Shown here: positions 8,697 to 17,088 of the stretch, in pieces
Numbering within the stretch: the first letter of the stretch is position 1
How the letters are laid out: each line of letters starts with the position of its first letter
Assembly: GCF_001854325.1 (NCBI RefSeq)
Contig: NZ_CP017755.1
Location: 682,001-746,000 of the forward strand
Source: Cupriavidus malaysiensis
GTDB lineage: Bacteria > Pseudomonadota > Gammaproteobacteria > Burkholderiales > Burkholderiaceae
Length of the DNA stretch: 64,000 bases
Direction: 5' to 3'
Notes under the pieces: generated by a model
Database searches by the model: none
Told to the model about the DNA's origin: nothing
What the model saw: only the letters and a program-made list of their open reading frames with translations
Made by a program: the position numbers and the translations under genes

Positions 8697-11600
8697 ATGG
8701 CCTTCTCGCCGATTCAAGCCATCATCAAGCGGCGCCTGATGATCGTCTTCCTGGCCGTCGCCCTGCTGGTGGCCGGGGTCCTGAGTTTCCTGCGGCTGCC
8801 GCTGCAGGCCTATCCCGGCGTGGCGCCGGTGACGGTGCAGGCCATCACCCAATGGCCGGGCCGCAGCACGGTGGAGGTGGAGCAGCAGATCACCATCCCG
8901 GTGGAGAACGCGCTGGCCAGCGTGCCGGACGTGCAGTCCTTCCGCTCGGTGTCGCTGTTCGGGCTGTCGGTGGTGACGGTGAAGTTCAAGGAGGGCGTCG
9001 ACAGCTTCAAGGCGCGCCAGAACTTCGTCACCTACCTGTCGCAGGCCAACCTGCCGCAGGGCGTGCAGTCGGATCTCTCTCCGGACGGCGACGCCACCGG
9101 CGAGATCCTGCGCTACCGCATCGAAGGCAACGGCGTGGACGTCACCACGCTGAAGACGCTGCAGGACTACAGCGTCTACAAGGAGATCAAGCACGTTCCC
9201 GGCGTGGCCGACATCACGGCCTTCGGCGGTATGGTCAAGCAGTACCAGATCGTGCCGACGCCGGAGAAGATGCAGGCCTACGGCCTCACGCTCAAGCAGG
9301 TCATCGACGCGGTGACCAATGCCAACGCCAACACCGGCGGCGGGCTGATGAAGGCCGGCGAGCAGCAGTTCGTGGTGCGCGGCGTGGGCCTGCTGCAGAC
9401 GCTGGAGGATATCCGCAACGTCACCGTGGCGGCGACCAACGGCGTGCCGGTGCGGGTGCGCGACATCGCCGAGGTGCGCGAGGGCCATGCGCAGCGCCTG
9501 GGCATGGTGCAGTTCGACCAGCATGACGACATCGTGCAGGGCATCGTGCTGATGAAGCGCGGCGAGAATGCCACCGAGGTGCTGGCGCGCGTGCGCGACA
9601 AGATCGACGAGATCAACCGCAACGTGCTGCCGCCCGACGTCAAGGTCAAGACCTTCTACGACCGGCAGAACCTGCTCGACCTCACCATGGGCACGGTGGA
9701 GCATGCGCTGTTCGTCGGCATCTCGCTGGTGCTGGTGGTGCTGTTCATCTTCCTCGGCAGCTTCCGCGCGGCCGCGGTGGTGGCGGCGGTGATTCCGCTG
9801 GCGCTGTGCGTGTCCTTCATCAACATGGATCACTTCAAGGTGCCGGCCAACCTGATCTCGCTGGGCGCCATCGACTTCGGCCTGATCGTGGACGCAGCGG
9901 TGATCGTGATGGAAAACATCATGCGCCACCTGGAGGAGGGCAAGGCCAAGCCGCAGGACGCCATCGTCAAGGCCACCGGCGAAGTGCAGCGGGCCATGAT
10001 CTTCTCCACCGGCATCATCATCGTGGCCTACTCGCCGCTGTTCTTCATGGGCGGGGTGGAGGGCATCATCTTCAAGCCGATGGCCTTCACCATGGGCTTC
10101 GCGCTGCTGGCCTCGATCGTGCTGGCGCTGACCTTCGTGCCGGCGGTGACCTCCTTCGTCTTCAGCGGTTCGCTGCGGCCGCATTCGCCGCGTTTCATCG
10201 CCTGGATCCTGCGCGGCTACAAGCCGCTGCTGCGCGGCCTGCTCAAGCGCCCCGGCATGGTCTTCCTGGCCGCCGCGCTCGGCCTGGGCGCCACCCTGTA
10301 CAGCTCGCGCTACCTGGGCACCGAGTTCCTGCCCACGCTGGAAGAGAACAACCTGTGGCTGCGCGTGACGCTGCCGGTGACCACCGACCTCGACTACTCG
10401 GCCGGCGTCGCCAAGGAGCTGCGCGCCTATTTCCGCGAGCAGCCCGAAGTCGCCACCGTGGCGGTGCAGATCGGCCGTCCCGATGACGGTACCGATTCGG
10501 GCGGTGTCTACAACCAGGAATACGCGCTCTACTTCAAGCCGCGCGACGCCTGGCCCAAGGGCACGACCAAGCAGCAGGTGGTGGAGCGCCTGAGCGCGCG
10601 GCTGGACCGCGTGCCGGGCATCGAGTACAACTTCTCGCAGTACATCCAGGACAACGTCAACGAGGCGCTGTCCGGGGTCAAGGGCGAGAACTCGGTCAAG
10701 ATCTTCGGCTCCGACCTGCTTGCCCTGCAGGACAAGGCCAAGGAGGTGGAGGCGGTGCTGAAGAAGGTGCCGGGCCTGGCCGATGTGGGCATCTTCAAGG
10801 AACTGGGCCAGCCCACGCTGAACATCTCGGTGGACCGCGAGAAGATGGCGCGCTTCGGCCTCAGCGTCGACGACCTGCAGACCGTGGTGCAGTACGCCAT
10901 CGGCGGCGACCCGGTCACGCAGATCCTCGACGGCGAGAAGACCTTCGGCCTGACCGTGCGCCTGAACGACAGCGCGCGCAGCAGCCCGGACGTGATCAAC
11001 CGCCTGCTGGTGGACACGCCCGACGGGCAGCGCATCCCGCTGTCGATGGTGGCCAAGGTGGAGGCCACCGACGGTCCCTTCTTCATCTACCGCGAATCCG
11101 GCAAGCGCTATATCGCCATCAAGTTCAGCGTGCGCGAGCGCGATCTCGGCAGCGCGGTGGCCGAAGCGCAGGCCGAGGTCAAGCGCGCCGTGGCGCTGCC
11201 GGCCGGCTACACCATCTTCTGGGACGGCCAGTTCAACCAGATGAAGATCGCCCAGGGCAAGCTGGCGGTGATCGTGCCGGTGACCATCCTGGTGATCTTC
11301 CTGCTGCTGTACAGCACCTTCGGCAACTTCAAGGACGCGCTGATGGTGGTGCTGAACGTGCCGTTCGCGGCCATCGGCGGCCTGCTGTCGCTGCATATCG
11401 CCGGCGAGACGCTGAGCATCTCCGCGGGCATCGGCTTCCTGTCGCTGTTCGGCATCGCCATCCAGGACGGGGTGATCCTGATCTCCTACATCAACCGCCT
11501 GTCGCAGTCCGGCGCGGACGACCTGCATGAAGCGGTGGTGGAGGGTGCCTCGCTGCGGCTGCGCCCGGTGGTGATGACGGCCATGCTGGCCGGCCTGGGC

Positions 11601-11861
11601 CTGCTGCCGGCGGCGCTGTCGCACGGCATCGGTTCGGAGGCGCAGCGGCCGCTGGCGCTGGTGATCGTGGGCGGCATGGTGACCACCACGCTGCTGACGC
11701 TGCTGGTGCTGCCGGTGGTGTTCGCCTGGGTCAACCGCCGCCGCAATGGTGGTGGCAACGGTGGGGGCAACGGTGGGGGCAACGGCGGCAACAACGGCAA
11801 TCATGGTGGCGACTATGCTGGCGCCGAGCCTGGCGCGCTGGCGGGGGCCGCGAGCGCCTGA
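8697..11861 (+). CDS. CzcA-family heavy-metal RND pump with Gly/Asn-rich C-terminal tail
   Basis: A 1,054-aa proton-driven inner membrane pump of the heavy-metal efflux RND family. TM4 carries the proton-relay acids Asp393, Asp399 and Glu406 in AIDFGLIVDAAVIVMEN. Their spacing (6 and 7) equals that of the essential Asp402/Asp408/Glu415 of Cupriavidus CzcA. The residue after the second Asp is Ala, where CzcA has Gly; this position varies between metal-specificity subgroups, so the metal (Zn/Co/Cd, Ni or Cu) is left open. After the last helix the protein ends in a GGGN-repeat tail followed by NHGGD and an Ala/Gly stretch (about residues 1018-1054), coded by a tandem DNA repeat. It is the third gene of the operon. 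Confidence 0.93.
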   Translation: MAFSPIQAIIKRRLMIVFLAVALLVAGVLSFLRLPLQAYPGVAPVTVQAITQWPGRSTVEVEQQITIPVENALASVPDVQSFRSVSLFGLSVVTVKFKEGVDSFKARQNFVTYLSQANLPQGVQSDLSPDGDATGEILRYRIEGNGVDVTTLKTLQDYSVYKEIKHVPGVADITAFGGMVKQYQIVPTPEKMQAYGLTLKQVIDAVTNANANTGGGLMKAGEQQFVVRGVGLLQTLEDIRNVTVAATNGVPVRVRDIAEVREGHAQRLGMVQFDQHDDIVQGIVLMKRGENATEVLARVRDKIDEINRNVLPPDVKVKTFYDRQNLLDLTMGTVEHALFVGISLVLVVLFIFLGSFRAAAVVAAVIPLALCVSFINMDHFKVPANLISLGAIDFGLIVDAAVIVMENIMRHLEEGKAKPQDAIVKATGEVQRAMIFSTGIIIVAYSPLFFMGGVEGIIFKPMAFTMGFALLASIVLALTFVPAVTSFVFSGSLRPHSPRFIAWILRGYKPLLRGLLKRPGMVFLAAALGLGATLYSSRYLGTEFLPTLEENNLWLRVTLPVTTDLDYSAGVAKELRAYFREQPEVATVAVQIGRPDDGTDSGGVYNQEYALYFKPRDAWPKGTTKQQVVERLSARLDRVPGIEYNFSQYIQDNVNEALSGVKGENSVKIFGSDLLALQDKAKEVEAVLKKVPGLADVGIFKELGQPTLNISVDREKMARFGLSVDDLQTVVQYAIGGDPVTQILDGEKTFGLTVRLNDSARSSPDVINRLLVDTPDGQRIPLSMVAKVEATDGPFFIYRESGKRYIAIKFSVRERDLGSAVAEAQAEVKRAVALPAGYTIFWDGQFNQMKIAQGKLAVIVPVTILVIFLLLYSTFGNFKDALMVVLNVPFAAIGGLLSLHIAGETLSISAGIGFLSLFGIAIQDGVILISYINRLSQSGADDLHEAVVEGASLRLRPVVMTAMLAGLGLLPAALSHGIGSEAQRPLALVIVGGMVTTTLLTLLVLPVVFAWVNRRRNGGGNGGGNGGGNGGNNGNHGGDYAGAEPGALAGAASA
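11748..11802 (+). repeat. In-frame 12-bp repeat coding the GGGN tail of the RND pump
   Basis: Units close to GGTGGGGGCAAC recur about four times near the 3' end of the pump gene and encode GGGN GGGN GGGN GGNN. Being a multiple of three, copy change would lengthen or shorten the cytoplasmic tail without a frameshift. Confidence 0.85.
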
Positions 11862-11989
11862 TGGCGGCGGTGCCGGAGGCTTGCCGGCACCTGCCGGCAC
11901 TTGCGCAGCCGCTCCGCCGGGGCCACCATCGGCTTGACGATCTTGCCCGCGCGCCCCACCCGGCGCGCGGGCCCGCAGGGAGAAGGAAG

Positions 11990-12172
11990 ATGAACGGAAC
12001 CAAGACGACGCCGGGACGCCTGGCCGTGGCCATGATGGCCTGCTGTCTCGCGTTGGCCCCGGCGCTGGCGGGGGCCTCGGCCAGGTCCGCCGGCGGCGGT
12101 GCGCAGAAGCCGGCCAAGCCGGCCAAATCGGATAACCGGAACTCCGTGCTGCCGGGCAATGCGCGCCGCTGA
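11990..12172 (+). CDS. Small exported protein (60 aa) after the metal efflux operon
   Basis: A 60-aa protein starting at ATG 11990 behind a strong AGGGAGAAGGAAG ribosome-binding site. Residues 1-33 form a Sec signal peptide (LAVAMMACCLALAPALAGASA), so the predicted mature peptide is only about 27 residues, basic and Lys/Pro-rich (QKPAKPAKSDNRNSVLPGNARR). It lies 128 bases downstream of the RND pump on the same strand and overlaps the beginning of the next frame. No family is recognised. The good Shine-Dalgarno site and signal peptide argue that it is real; a role in metal resistance is only suggested by position. Confidence 0.6.
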   Translation: MNGTKTTPGRLAVAMMACCLALAPALAGASARSAGGGAQKPAKPAKSDNRNSVLPGNARR

Positions 12173-12812
12173 GCGTAGCGGAGCACGCGGCGGAGCACGC
12201 AGCAAAGAGCGCGGCACGGGCAGGACGGCGGCGGATGACGGCGCCACGGCGCTGATGCACTGGCGCCCCAGCGTCGCCGACGAGGCGGCCGACCAGGCGC
12301 TGGCCGGCTTTCTCGAGGCGGCCTGGCGCCGCCTGCGCTCGGACAGCCGGCAGCCGCCGTCCTGCCCGCGCTGCGGCACGCAGGACGCGAGCCCGTGCGG
12401 CCACGACAGCTCGGGCTTGCCGCAGTTCCTGTGCCACGCCTGCCGGCGCCGCTTCAACCGGCTGACCGGCACGCCGATGGCGCGGCTGCGTCCGCAGGAC
12501 AAGCTGCGCGCCTTCTTCGGCATCGCCTCGCACCACTGGTCGGTCGCCGACGCTGCTCGCCAGCTCGGCGTGAGCAGCGAGACCGTGCTGCACTGGTCGC
12601 TGCAGACGCGGCTCTGGCTGCTGGAACTCGACCCCTCCGGCACCTGGGAGCGGCGCGTGCAACTGGGCGTGCACTACCGCTTTGTGCCGGCCACGGTCCC
12701 GGCCGTGGCCGGCTGCCGCTGCGAGCCGCCGGCCGCGGAGACTGCCGGCGCCTTGCAGGACGGGGGGCTGCAGCGCATCTGTCCCCTGTGCGAACAGGCG
12801 AAGCATGCCTGA
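12159..12812 (+). CDS. DUF746-like zinc-ribbon/helix-turn-helix protein, transposase-like N-terminus
   Basis: About 217 aa from ATG 12159 (an internal ATG at 12255, MHWRPSVADEAAD, is also possible). It has a zinc ribbon with CPRCG and, further on, CHACRRRFNRLTGTPMARL, then a helical segment LRAFFGIASHHWSVADAARQLGVSSETVLHWSLQTRLW. This order, CxxC ribbon, FNRLTGTP, then HTH, is that of the N-terminal DNA-binding part of IS1595/ISXO2-type transposases, and it fits DUF746, a short region I recall as found in transposon proteins. No DDE catalytic domain follows; instead there is a second CRC and CPLCEQ cysteine pair near the C-terminus. It is thus a stand-alone DNA-binding-like protein, perhaps domesticated. 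The start overlaps the 60-aa gene by 14 bases. Confidence 0.65.
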   Translation: MRAAERSGARGGARSKERGTGRTAADDGATALMHWRPSVADEAADQALAGFLEAAWRRLRSDSRQPPSCPRCGTQDASPCGHDSSGLPQFLCHACRRRFNRLTGTPMARLRPQDKLRAFFGIASHHWSVADAARQLGVSSETVLHWSLQTRLWLLELDPSGTWERRVQLGVHYRFVPATVPAVAGCRCEPPAAETAGALQDGGLQRICPLCEQAKHA

Positions 12813-12829
12813 GTTGTCTTGCGCCTGAC

Positions 12830-12845
12830 ACCTGGCGCGCCAGGT
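12830..12845. other. Perfect 16-bp palindrome between the DUF746-like and transporter genes
   Basis: ACCTGGCGCGCCAGGT is fully self-complementary and starts 18 bases after the stop of the preceding gene. It could be a short terminator stem or an operator for the transporter gene; there is no T-run after it. Confidence 0.45.
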
Positions 12846-13001
12846 CTGCCTGGCGCACGCGGCGGCGTTGCGTGCCGCCTGTCCCTCGCCTAGATTGGTT
12901 GCATCCGGGCCACGTCCCCGGCCTTCGGCGTGGACGTGCCTGCGGCCCGGCATCCCGCGCGCCGGCATCTGCCGCGCGGCAGACGGGGACGGGAGGAGAC
13001 C

Positions 13002-14969
13002 ATGGCGCGCCAATCGAAGTGGTGGAACCTCCTGGCCGGCCAGCCGCTCGATCCGCTCGCCCCGGGCACGCGGCACGCGATCGCCGTGGTGCCGCTGCTG
13101 GCGTGGGTGGGACTCGGTGCCGACGGCCTGTCCTCTTCCTGCTACGGTCCCGAGGAAGCCTTCCTGGCGCTGGGCGCGCATACGCCGCTGGCGCTGTTCC
13201 TGGCGGTGGCCACCGCCACCACGGTCTTCATCATCGCCGTCGGCTACAACCAGGTCATCGAACTGTTCCCCAGCGGCGGGGGTGGTTACCGGGTCTCGAC
13301 CGCGCTGCTGGGGCCGGTGCCCGGCCTGGTCTCGGGCGCGGCCCTGCTGGTCGACTACGTGCTGACGGTCAGCACCTCGCTGGCCAGCGGCGTCGACGCC
13401 TTCTTCAGCCTGCTGCCGGTCGGGGCGCAGGGTTTCAAGCTGGCCACCGAGCTGCTGATCGTGGTGCTGATGACCGGCCTGAACTTCCGCGGCATGAAGG
13501 AATCGATCCTGGTCCTGATGCCGATCTTCCTCGCCTTCGTCGTGCTGCACCTGGGCCTGATCGTCTACGGCGTCGCCGCGCACGGGCAGCGCCTGGCCGC
13601 CGTGGTGCCGGATGCGGTGGGCGAGGCCTCGCACCTGTCGCAGACCATGGGCACCATGGTGGTGGCGGCGTTGCTGATGCGCGCCTTCTCGCTCGGGGGC
13701 GGCACCTATACCGGCCTGGAAGCGGTCTCGAACAATGTCAACATGCTGGCCGAGCCGCGCGTGGCCAACGGCAAATGGACCATGTTCTACATGGCCAGCT
13801 CGCTGGCCTTCACCGCCGGCGGCATCATCCTGCTGTACATGCTGTGGCATGCCGCGCCGCAGGAAGGGCAGACCCTCAACGCGGTGGTCTTCCGCAGCGT
13901 GATCGGCAATCTCGGGCTGGGCTCGGATGCGCTCGCGCACGGCCTGCTGGCGCTGGTGCTGGCTTCGGAGGCGGGGCTGCTGCTGGTGGGCGCGCAGACC
14001 GGCTTCCTCGACGGGCCCGCGGTGCTTTCCAATATGGCGGGCGATTACTGGGTGCCGCGCCATTTCCGCGACCTGTCCGCGCGCCTGGTGCGCCAGAACG
14101 GCGTAGTGGTGATGGGCGTCGCCAGCCTGCTGATCCTGCTGTGGACGCGCGGCGAGGTGTCGGTGCTGGTGGTGCTCTACAGCATCAACGTCTTCCTGAC
14201 CTTCAGCATGTCGCTGTTCGGCCTGTGCGTGTACTGGTGGCGCCATCGCACGCAGCCGCGCTGGCTGGTGCGCTTCGCGCTGTCGCTGCTGGGCTTTTCG
14301 GTGACCGCCTCGGTGCTGGTCATCACGCTGGTGGAGAAGTTCGGCGCCGGCGGCTGGCTGACGGTGCTGGTGACCGGGCTGGTGATCGCGCTGTGCCTGG
14401 GCGTGAAGCGCCACTACACCACCACCCGCGCCGAGCTGGCGCGCGCCGATGCGCTCTTCGCCGGCAGCGCGCCGCTGGTCGATGCCGAGCGCGTGCGGCC
14501 GCTGGACCCGGCCGCGCCGACCGCGGTGCTGCTGGTGGGCAAGCACCGGGGCGCCAGCATGCATGCGCTGCTATGGGTGCAGCGCCTGTTCCCCGGGCAC
14601 TTCAAGAACGTGGTCTTCCTGGCCGTGGGCGAGGTCGACGCGCAGAGCTATGAAGGCCAGGAGACGCTGCAGCGGCTGCAGCAGGCCGTGGGAGAATCGC
14701 TGCGCTACTACGTGGCCTGCAGCCAGCGCCACGGGCTCGCGGCGGAAGCGCGCGCGGCCTACGGGACCAATCCGGTGCGCGAGTTCATCGGCCTGGTCGA
14801 CGCCGTGACCGCCCAGTACCCCAACAGCGTCTGCTTCGCCAGCAAGCTGATCTTCCGCCGCGTGAACTTCCTCACCGCCTGGCTGCACAACCAGACCCCG
14901 GTGGAACTGCAGGAGCGGCTGCACCTGCAGGGCAAGCAGATGGTGCTGCTGCCGATGAACGTGCAGTGA
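13002..14969 (+). CDS. APC-superfamily permease with cytosolic C-terminal domain, KimA-like
   Basis: A 655-aa transporter with about 12 membrane helices in residues 20-480. The N-terminal GLGADGLSSSCYGPEEAFLAL and FPSGGGGYRV match the TM1 and TM3 motifs of the KimA/APC-type group, which includes potassium importers. The last 170 residues are soluble (AVLLVGKHRGASMHALLWVQRLF onward) and resemble the USP-like cytosolic domain of that group. The ATG at 13002 has GGGAGGAGACC just upstream. It is convergent with a universal stress protein gene (gap 49 bases). Potassium or an amino acid is the likeliest substrate; sequence reading alone cannot decide. Confidence 0.78.
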   Translation: MARQSKWWNLLAGQPLDPLAPGTRHAIAVVPLLAWVGLGADGLSSSCYGPEEAFLALGAHTPLALFLAVATATTVFIIAVGYNQVIELFPSGGGGYRVSTALLGPVPGLVSGAALLVDYVLTVSTSLASGVDAFFSLLPVGAQGFKLATELLIVVLMTGLNFRGMKESILVLMPIFLAFVVLHLGLIVYGVAAHGQRLAAVVPDAVGEASHLSQTMGTMVVAALLMRAFSLGGGTYTGLEAVSNNVNMLAEPRVANGKWTMFYMASSLAFTAGGIILLYMLWHAAPQEGQTLNAVVFRSVIGNLGLGSDALAHGLLALVLASEAGLLLVGAQTGFLDGPAVLSNMAGDYWVPRHFRDLSARLVRQNGVVVMGVASLLILLWTRGEVSVLVVLYSINVFLTFSMSLFGLCVYWWRHRTQPRWLVRFALSLLGFSVTASVLVITLVEKFGAGGWLTVLVTGLVIALCLGVKRHYTTTRAELARADALFAGSAPLVDAERVRPLDPAAPTAVLLVGKHRGASMHALLWVQRLFPGHFKNVVFLAVGEVDAQSYEGQETLQRLQQAVGESLRYYVACSQRHGLAAEARAAYGTNPVREFIGLVDAVTAQYPNSVCFASKLIFRRVNFLTAWLHNQTPVELQERLHLQGKQMVLLPMNVQ

Positions 14970-15018
14970 GAGGGGCGATGGCGCGCGGCACGGCGGGCGG
15001 GGCGCGCAGCCGCCCGGC

Positions 15019-15444
15019 CTACCTGACCAGTGTCACCGGCACGCGCGACAGGCGCAGCAGCCGGTTGGAGAGGTGGCCGGCGAAGAGGGCGCCCATCGGC
15101 GAGCGCGCGGCGGTGCCCATCACGATGGCGTCGCAATCGTTGGCGGCGGCGGTGTCGGCGATGGTGCGGGCGATGTCGCCCACCTTGACCTGGGCGACAT
15201 AGGGGGTGCCGGCGTCTTCCAGGATGCGGCGGGCCTCCTGCAGGGCGGCCTCGCCATCGCGCGCCTCGAGCCGGCGCAGGGCGTCGAGGCGGTGGAAGGC
15301 CGCGGCGCGGCCCGCTTCCAGCGGCTCCTGCACATTCAGCAGGACGATATCGGACACGCACTTGTCCCGGTACATGAAGGCCGCGTGCCGCACGGCGTCC
15401 AGGGCATGCTTCGAGCCGTTGACCGGTACCAGTACCTTGAGCAT
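15019..15444 (-). CDS. Universal stress protein, single UspA domain
   Basis: A 141-aa single-domain UspA protein (MLKVLVPVNGSKHALDAVRHA ... DAIVMGTAARSPMGALFAGHLSNRLLRLSRVPVTLVR). The C-terminal nucleotide-binding loop is GTAARSPMGALFAGHLSN; it keeps the second half of the G-x2-G-x9-G(S/T) pattern, but the first glycine pair is altered, so ATP binding is not assured. GGGAGAG lies ahead of the ATG at 15444. The gene is convergent with the KimA-like transporter, whose C-terminus is itself USP-like, so a shared link to ion homeostasis or stress is plausible. Confidence 0.9.
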   Translation of the reverse strand: MLKVLVPVNGSKHALDAVRHAAFMYRDKCVSDIVLLNVQEPLEAGRAAAFHRLDALRRLEARDGEAALQEARRILEDAGTPYVAQVKVGDIARTIADTAAANDCDAIVMGTAARSPMGALFAGHLSNRLLRLSRVPVTLVR

Positions 15445-15684
15445 GGCTTTCTCTCCCGTTTGCCTGCGCTTGTCTTGCCTCTTGCCTCTAGCCTCTTGAG
15501 GGGGGCGGGGGCTGGCGTGCCGTCCCGCCACACCTCTATCTAATCCCCGGCGGTGCAAAGATTGTGTAAAGAGTGGCGGGCGCGGCCTTGCGGTCGGGGC
15601 CATGCGGTACCGGACGGGGACGGCTGCCGGCGGCACCGGGGGTGGACCGCCACGGGCCGGTCGGGCTGGCCTGGTGCTCAGCGC

Positions 15685-16401
15685 TCAGCGCCCTGCCAGG
15701 CCGCCGCCGCCGTCGACGCCGAGCACCTGCCCGGTGATGAAGCCGGCATCGGCAGACAGCAGGAAGCACACCGCCGCCGCTACTTCATCCGGCTGGCCCA
15801 TGCGGCCCATCGGGATGCCGGCCAGCACCCGCCGTTCCGCCTCGCTGCCGACCGGGCGCGAGCGGCGGAACAGTTCCGTCTCGACCGGTCCGGGCGAGAC
15901 GGCGTTGACGGTGATGCCGTGCGGCGCCAGTTCCAGCGCCCAGGTGCGGGTGCAGCCGACCAGCGCGCTCTTGGCGGCCGAGTAGGCGGTGCGGTCGCGC
16001 GCGCCGAGGATGGCGCGGCTGCAGATGTTGACGATGCGGCCATGGCCGCGCTGGCGCATCGCCTCGACGAAGGCCTGCGTGACCTGCACCGCGACGCGCA
16101 CATTGAGGTCGAACACCGTCTGCAGCGCGGACAGGTCGATGCCGCCGAGCGGCTGCGGCGCCACCAGGCCGACGTTGTTGACCAGTCCCACGATGTCGAA
16201 GCGGGCGCTTACCTGTGCCAGCACCGCGTCGGTCTCGTCGACGCGCGACAAGTCGCAGGGCAGCAGCGTGCCCGGGAAATCCGCCTCCGCCGCGCCGCGC
16301 GCCAGCCCGACCACATGCCGGCCGCTTGCCGCCAGCCGTTGCGCGATCGCCAGGCCGATGCCCTTCGAGGCGCCTGTCACCAGTACCGCTTCCTGCTTCA
16401 T
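15685..16401 (-). CDS. Short-chain dehydrogenase/reductase
   Basis: A 238-aa classical SDR with the cofactor motif TGASKGIG at 9-16, NNVG at 75-78 (usually NNAG), catalytic Ser128, Tyr140 and Lys144 (SRAILGARDRTAYSAAKS), and C-terminal ITGQVLGVDGG. The lack of an acidic residue at the end of strand beta-2 (VVGLARGAAEA) hints at NADP(H). GGAGGAGAA precedes the ATG at 16401. It stands alone; the family covers FabG-like, sugar and hydroxyacyl reductases, and no substrate is suggested by neighbours. Confidence 0.9.
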   Translation of the reverse strand: MKQEAVLVTGASKGIGLAIAQRLAASGRHVVGLARGAAEADFPGTLLPCDLSRVDETDAVLAQVSARFDIVGLVNNVGLVAPQPLGGIDLSALQTVFDLNVRVAVQVTQAFVEAMRQRGHGRIVNICSRAILGARDRTAYSAAKSALVGCTRTWALELAPHGITVNAVSPGPVETELFRRSRPVGSEAERRVLAGIPMGRMGQPDEVAAAVCFLLSADAGFITGQVLGVDGGGGLAGR

Positions 16402-16589
16402 GCCGTGTTCTCCTCCGTGTCGGGCCCGCCGGCGGCGGGCAGTGTGGGTCACCGCGCATGCTACCGCTGTCGTCCGCTCCCTGCTGCCGACGCGGCGAAC
16501 AGATGCCGGATGCGGCGCGCCAGGGTCTTGGAATTGCGCAATGCATCACACGACATGCCATTGTCTGAAGCGGGTTCTCAGAGTTTTTC

Positions 16590-16595
16590 TATAAT
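16590..16595 (+). promoter_or_regulatory. Consensus -10 hexamer TATAAT upstream of the 16674 gene
   Basis: A perfect TATAAT sits 79 bases before the ATG at 16674, in a locally AT-rich stretch that stands out from its surroundings. The best -35-like sequence, TTGTCT at 16561, is 23 bases away, which is too far for a classical sigma-70 promoter. It is therefore offered as a -10 element only. Confidence 0.4.
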
Positions 16596-16673
16596 CAATG
16601 TTGCGGTGCCGCATATCACTGCCGGCGGCCGCCGTGCGGCACGAGGGACGCGGGGCCGGCAAGGAGACAGCAG

Positions 16674-16889
16674 ATGCCACCATGCGAGCGATGCCATGAA
16701 CAGGCGGGCCGGCCAGGGCACTTCCCGCCGCACCGCGACCTCGTGCCCGGCCCGGTGCTGCGCGACGAGGCGGGCCAGAAGGTCTACACCTACCGCTGCC
16801 GCCGCTGCGGCCAGGCCATGCTGCTGCAGGCGCCCGCGGCCGACCTGCCGGACCGCTGGAGCTTCGGCGGGCGGACCTGCAGGTTCTAG
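16674..16889 (+). CDS. Small double-CxxC (zinc-ribbon-like) protein
   Basis: A 71-aa protein with CERCH near the N-terminus, CRRCGQ in the middle and a final CRF. The CxxC pairs 38 residues apart suggest one zinc ribbon. It has a good GGCAAGGAGACAGCAG ribosome-binding region and a TATAAT upstream. No family is recognised; it lies between an SDR gene (divergent) and purT (200 bases downstream, same strand). Confidence 0.6.
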   Translation: MPPCERCHEQAGRPGHFPPHRDLVPGPVLRDEAGQKVYTYRCRRCGQAMLLQAPAADLPDRWSFGGRTCRF

Positions 16890-17088
16890 TTGGAATGGCT
16901 TGCGCAACGGATCGAAGACTCCGGGCGCCAGGACTCCGGGCACCGCTTCCGCAACGGGTATCGGGCCCGAGCGCATGCGCGGACAGGCCATCGCACGCCG
17001 CCGCCGGGCGGCGCAGGATTTACAATCGCGCTTTTACCCGGCGCGGATCCTCCGGCCCGGGCGACCTGACTGAGCAGACAGACCTGAT

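Noticed and set aside
8679..14564. A 1,961-codon open frame on the minus strand opposite the RND pump and transporter
   Set aside because: It is a by-product of high GC: composition is His/Arg/Gln/Ala-rich without domains, and the plus-strand genes are clear family members over the same DNA.
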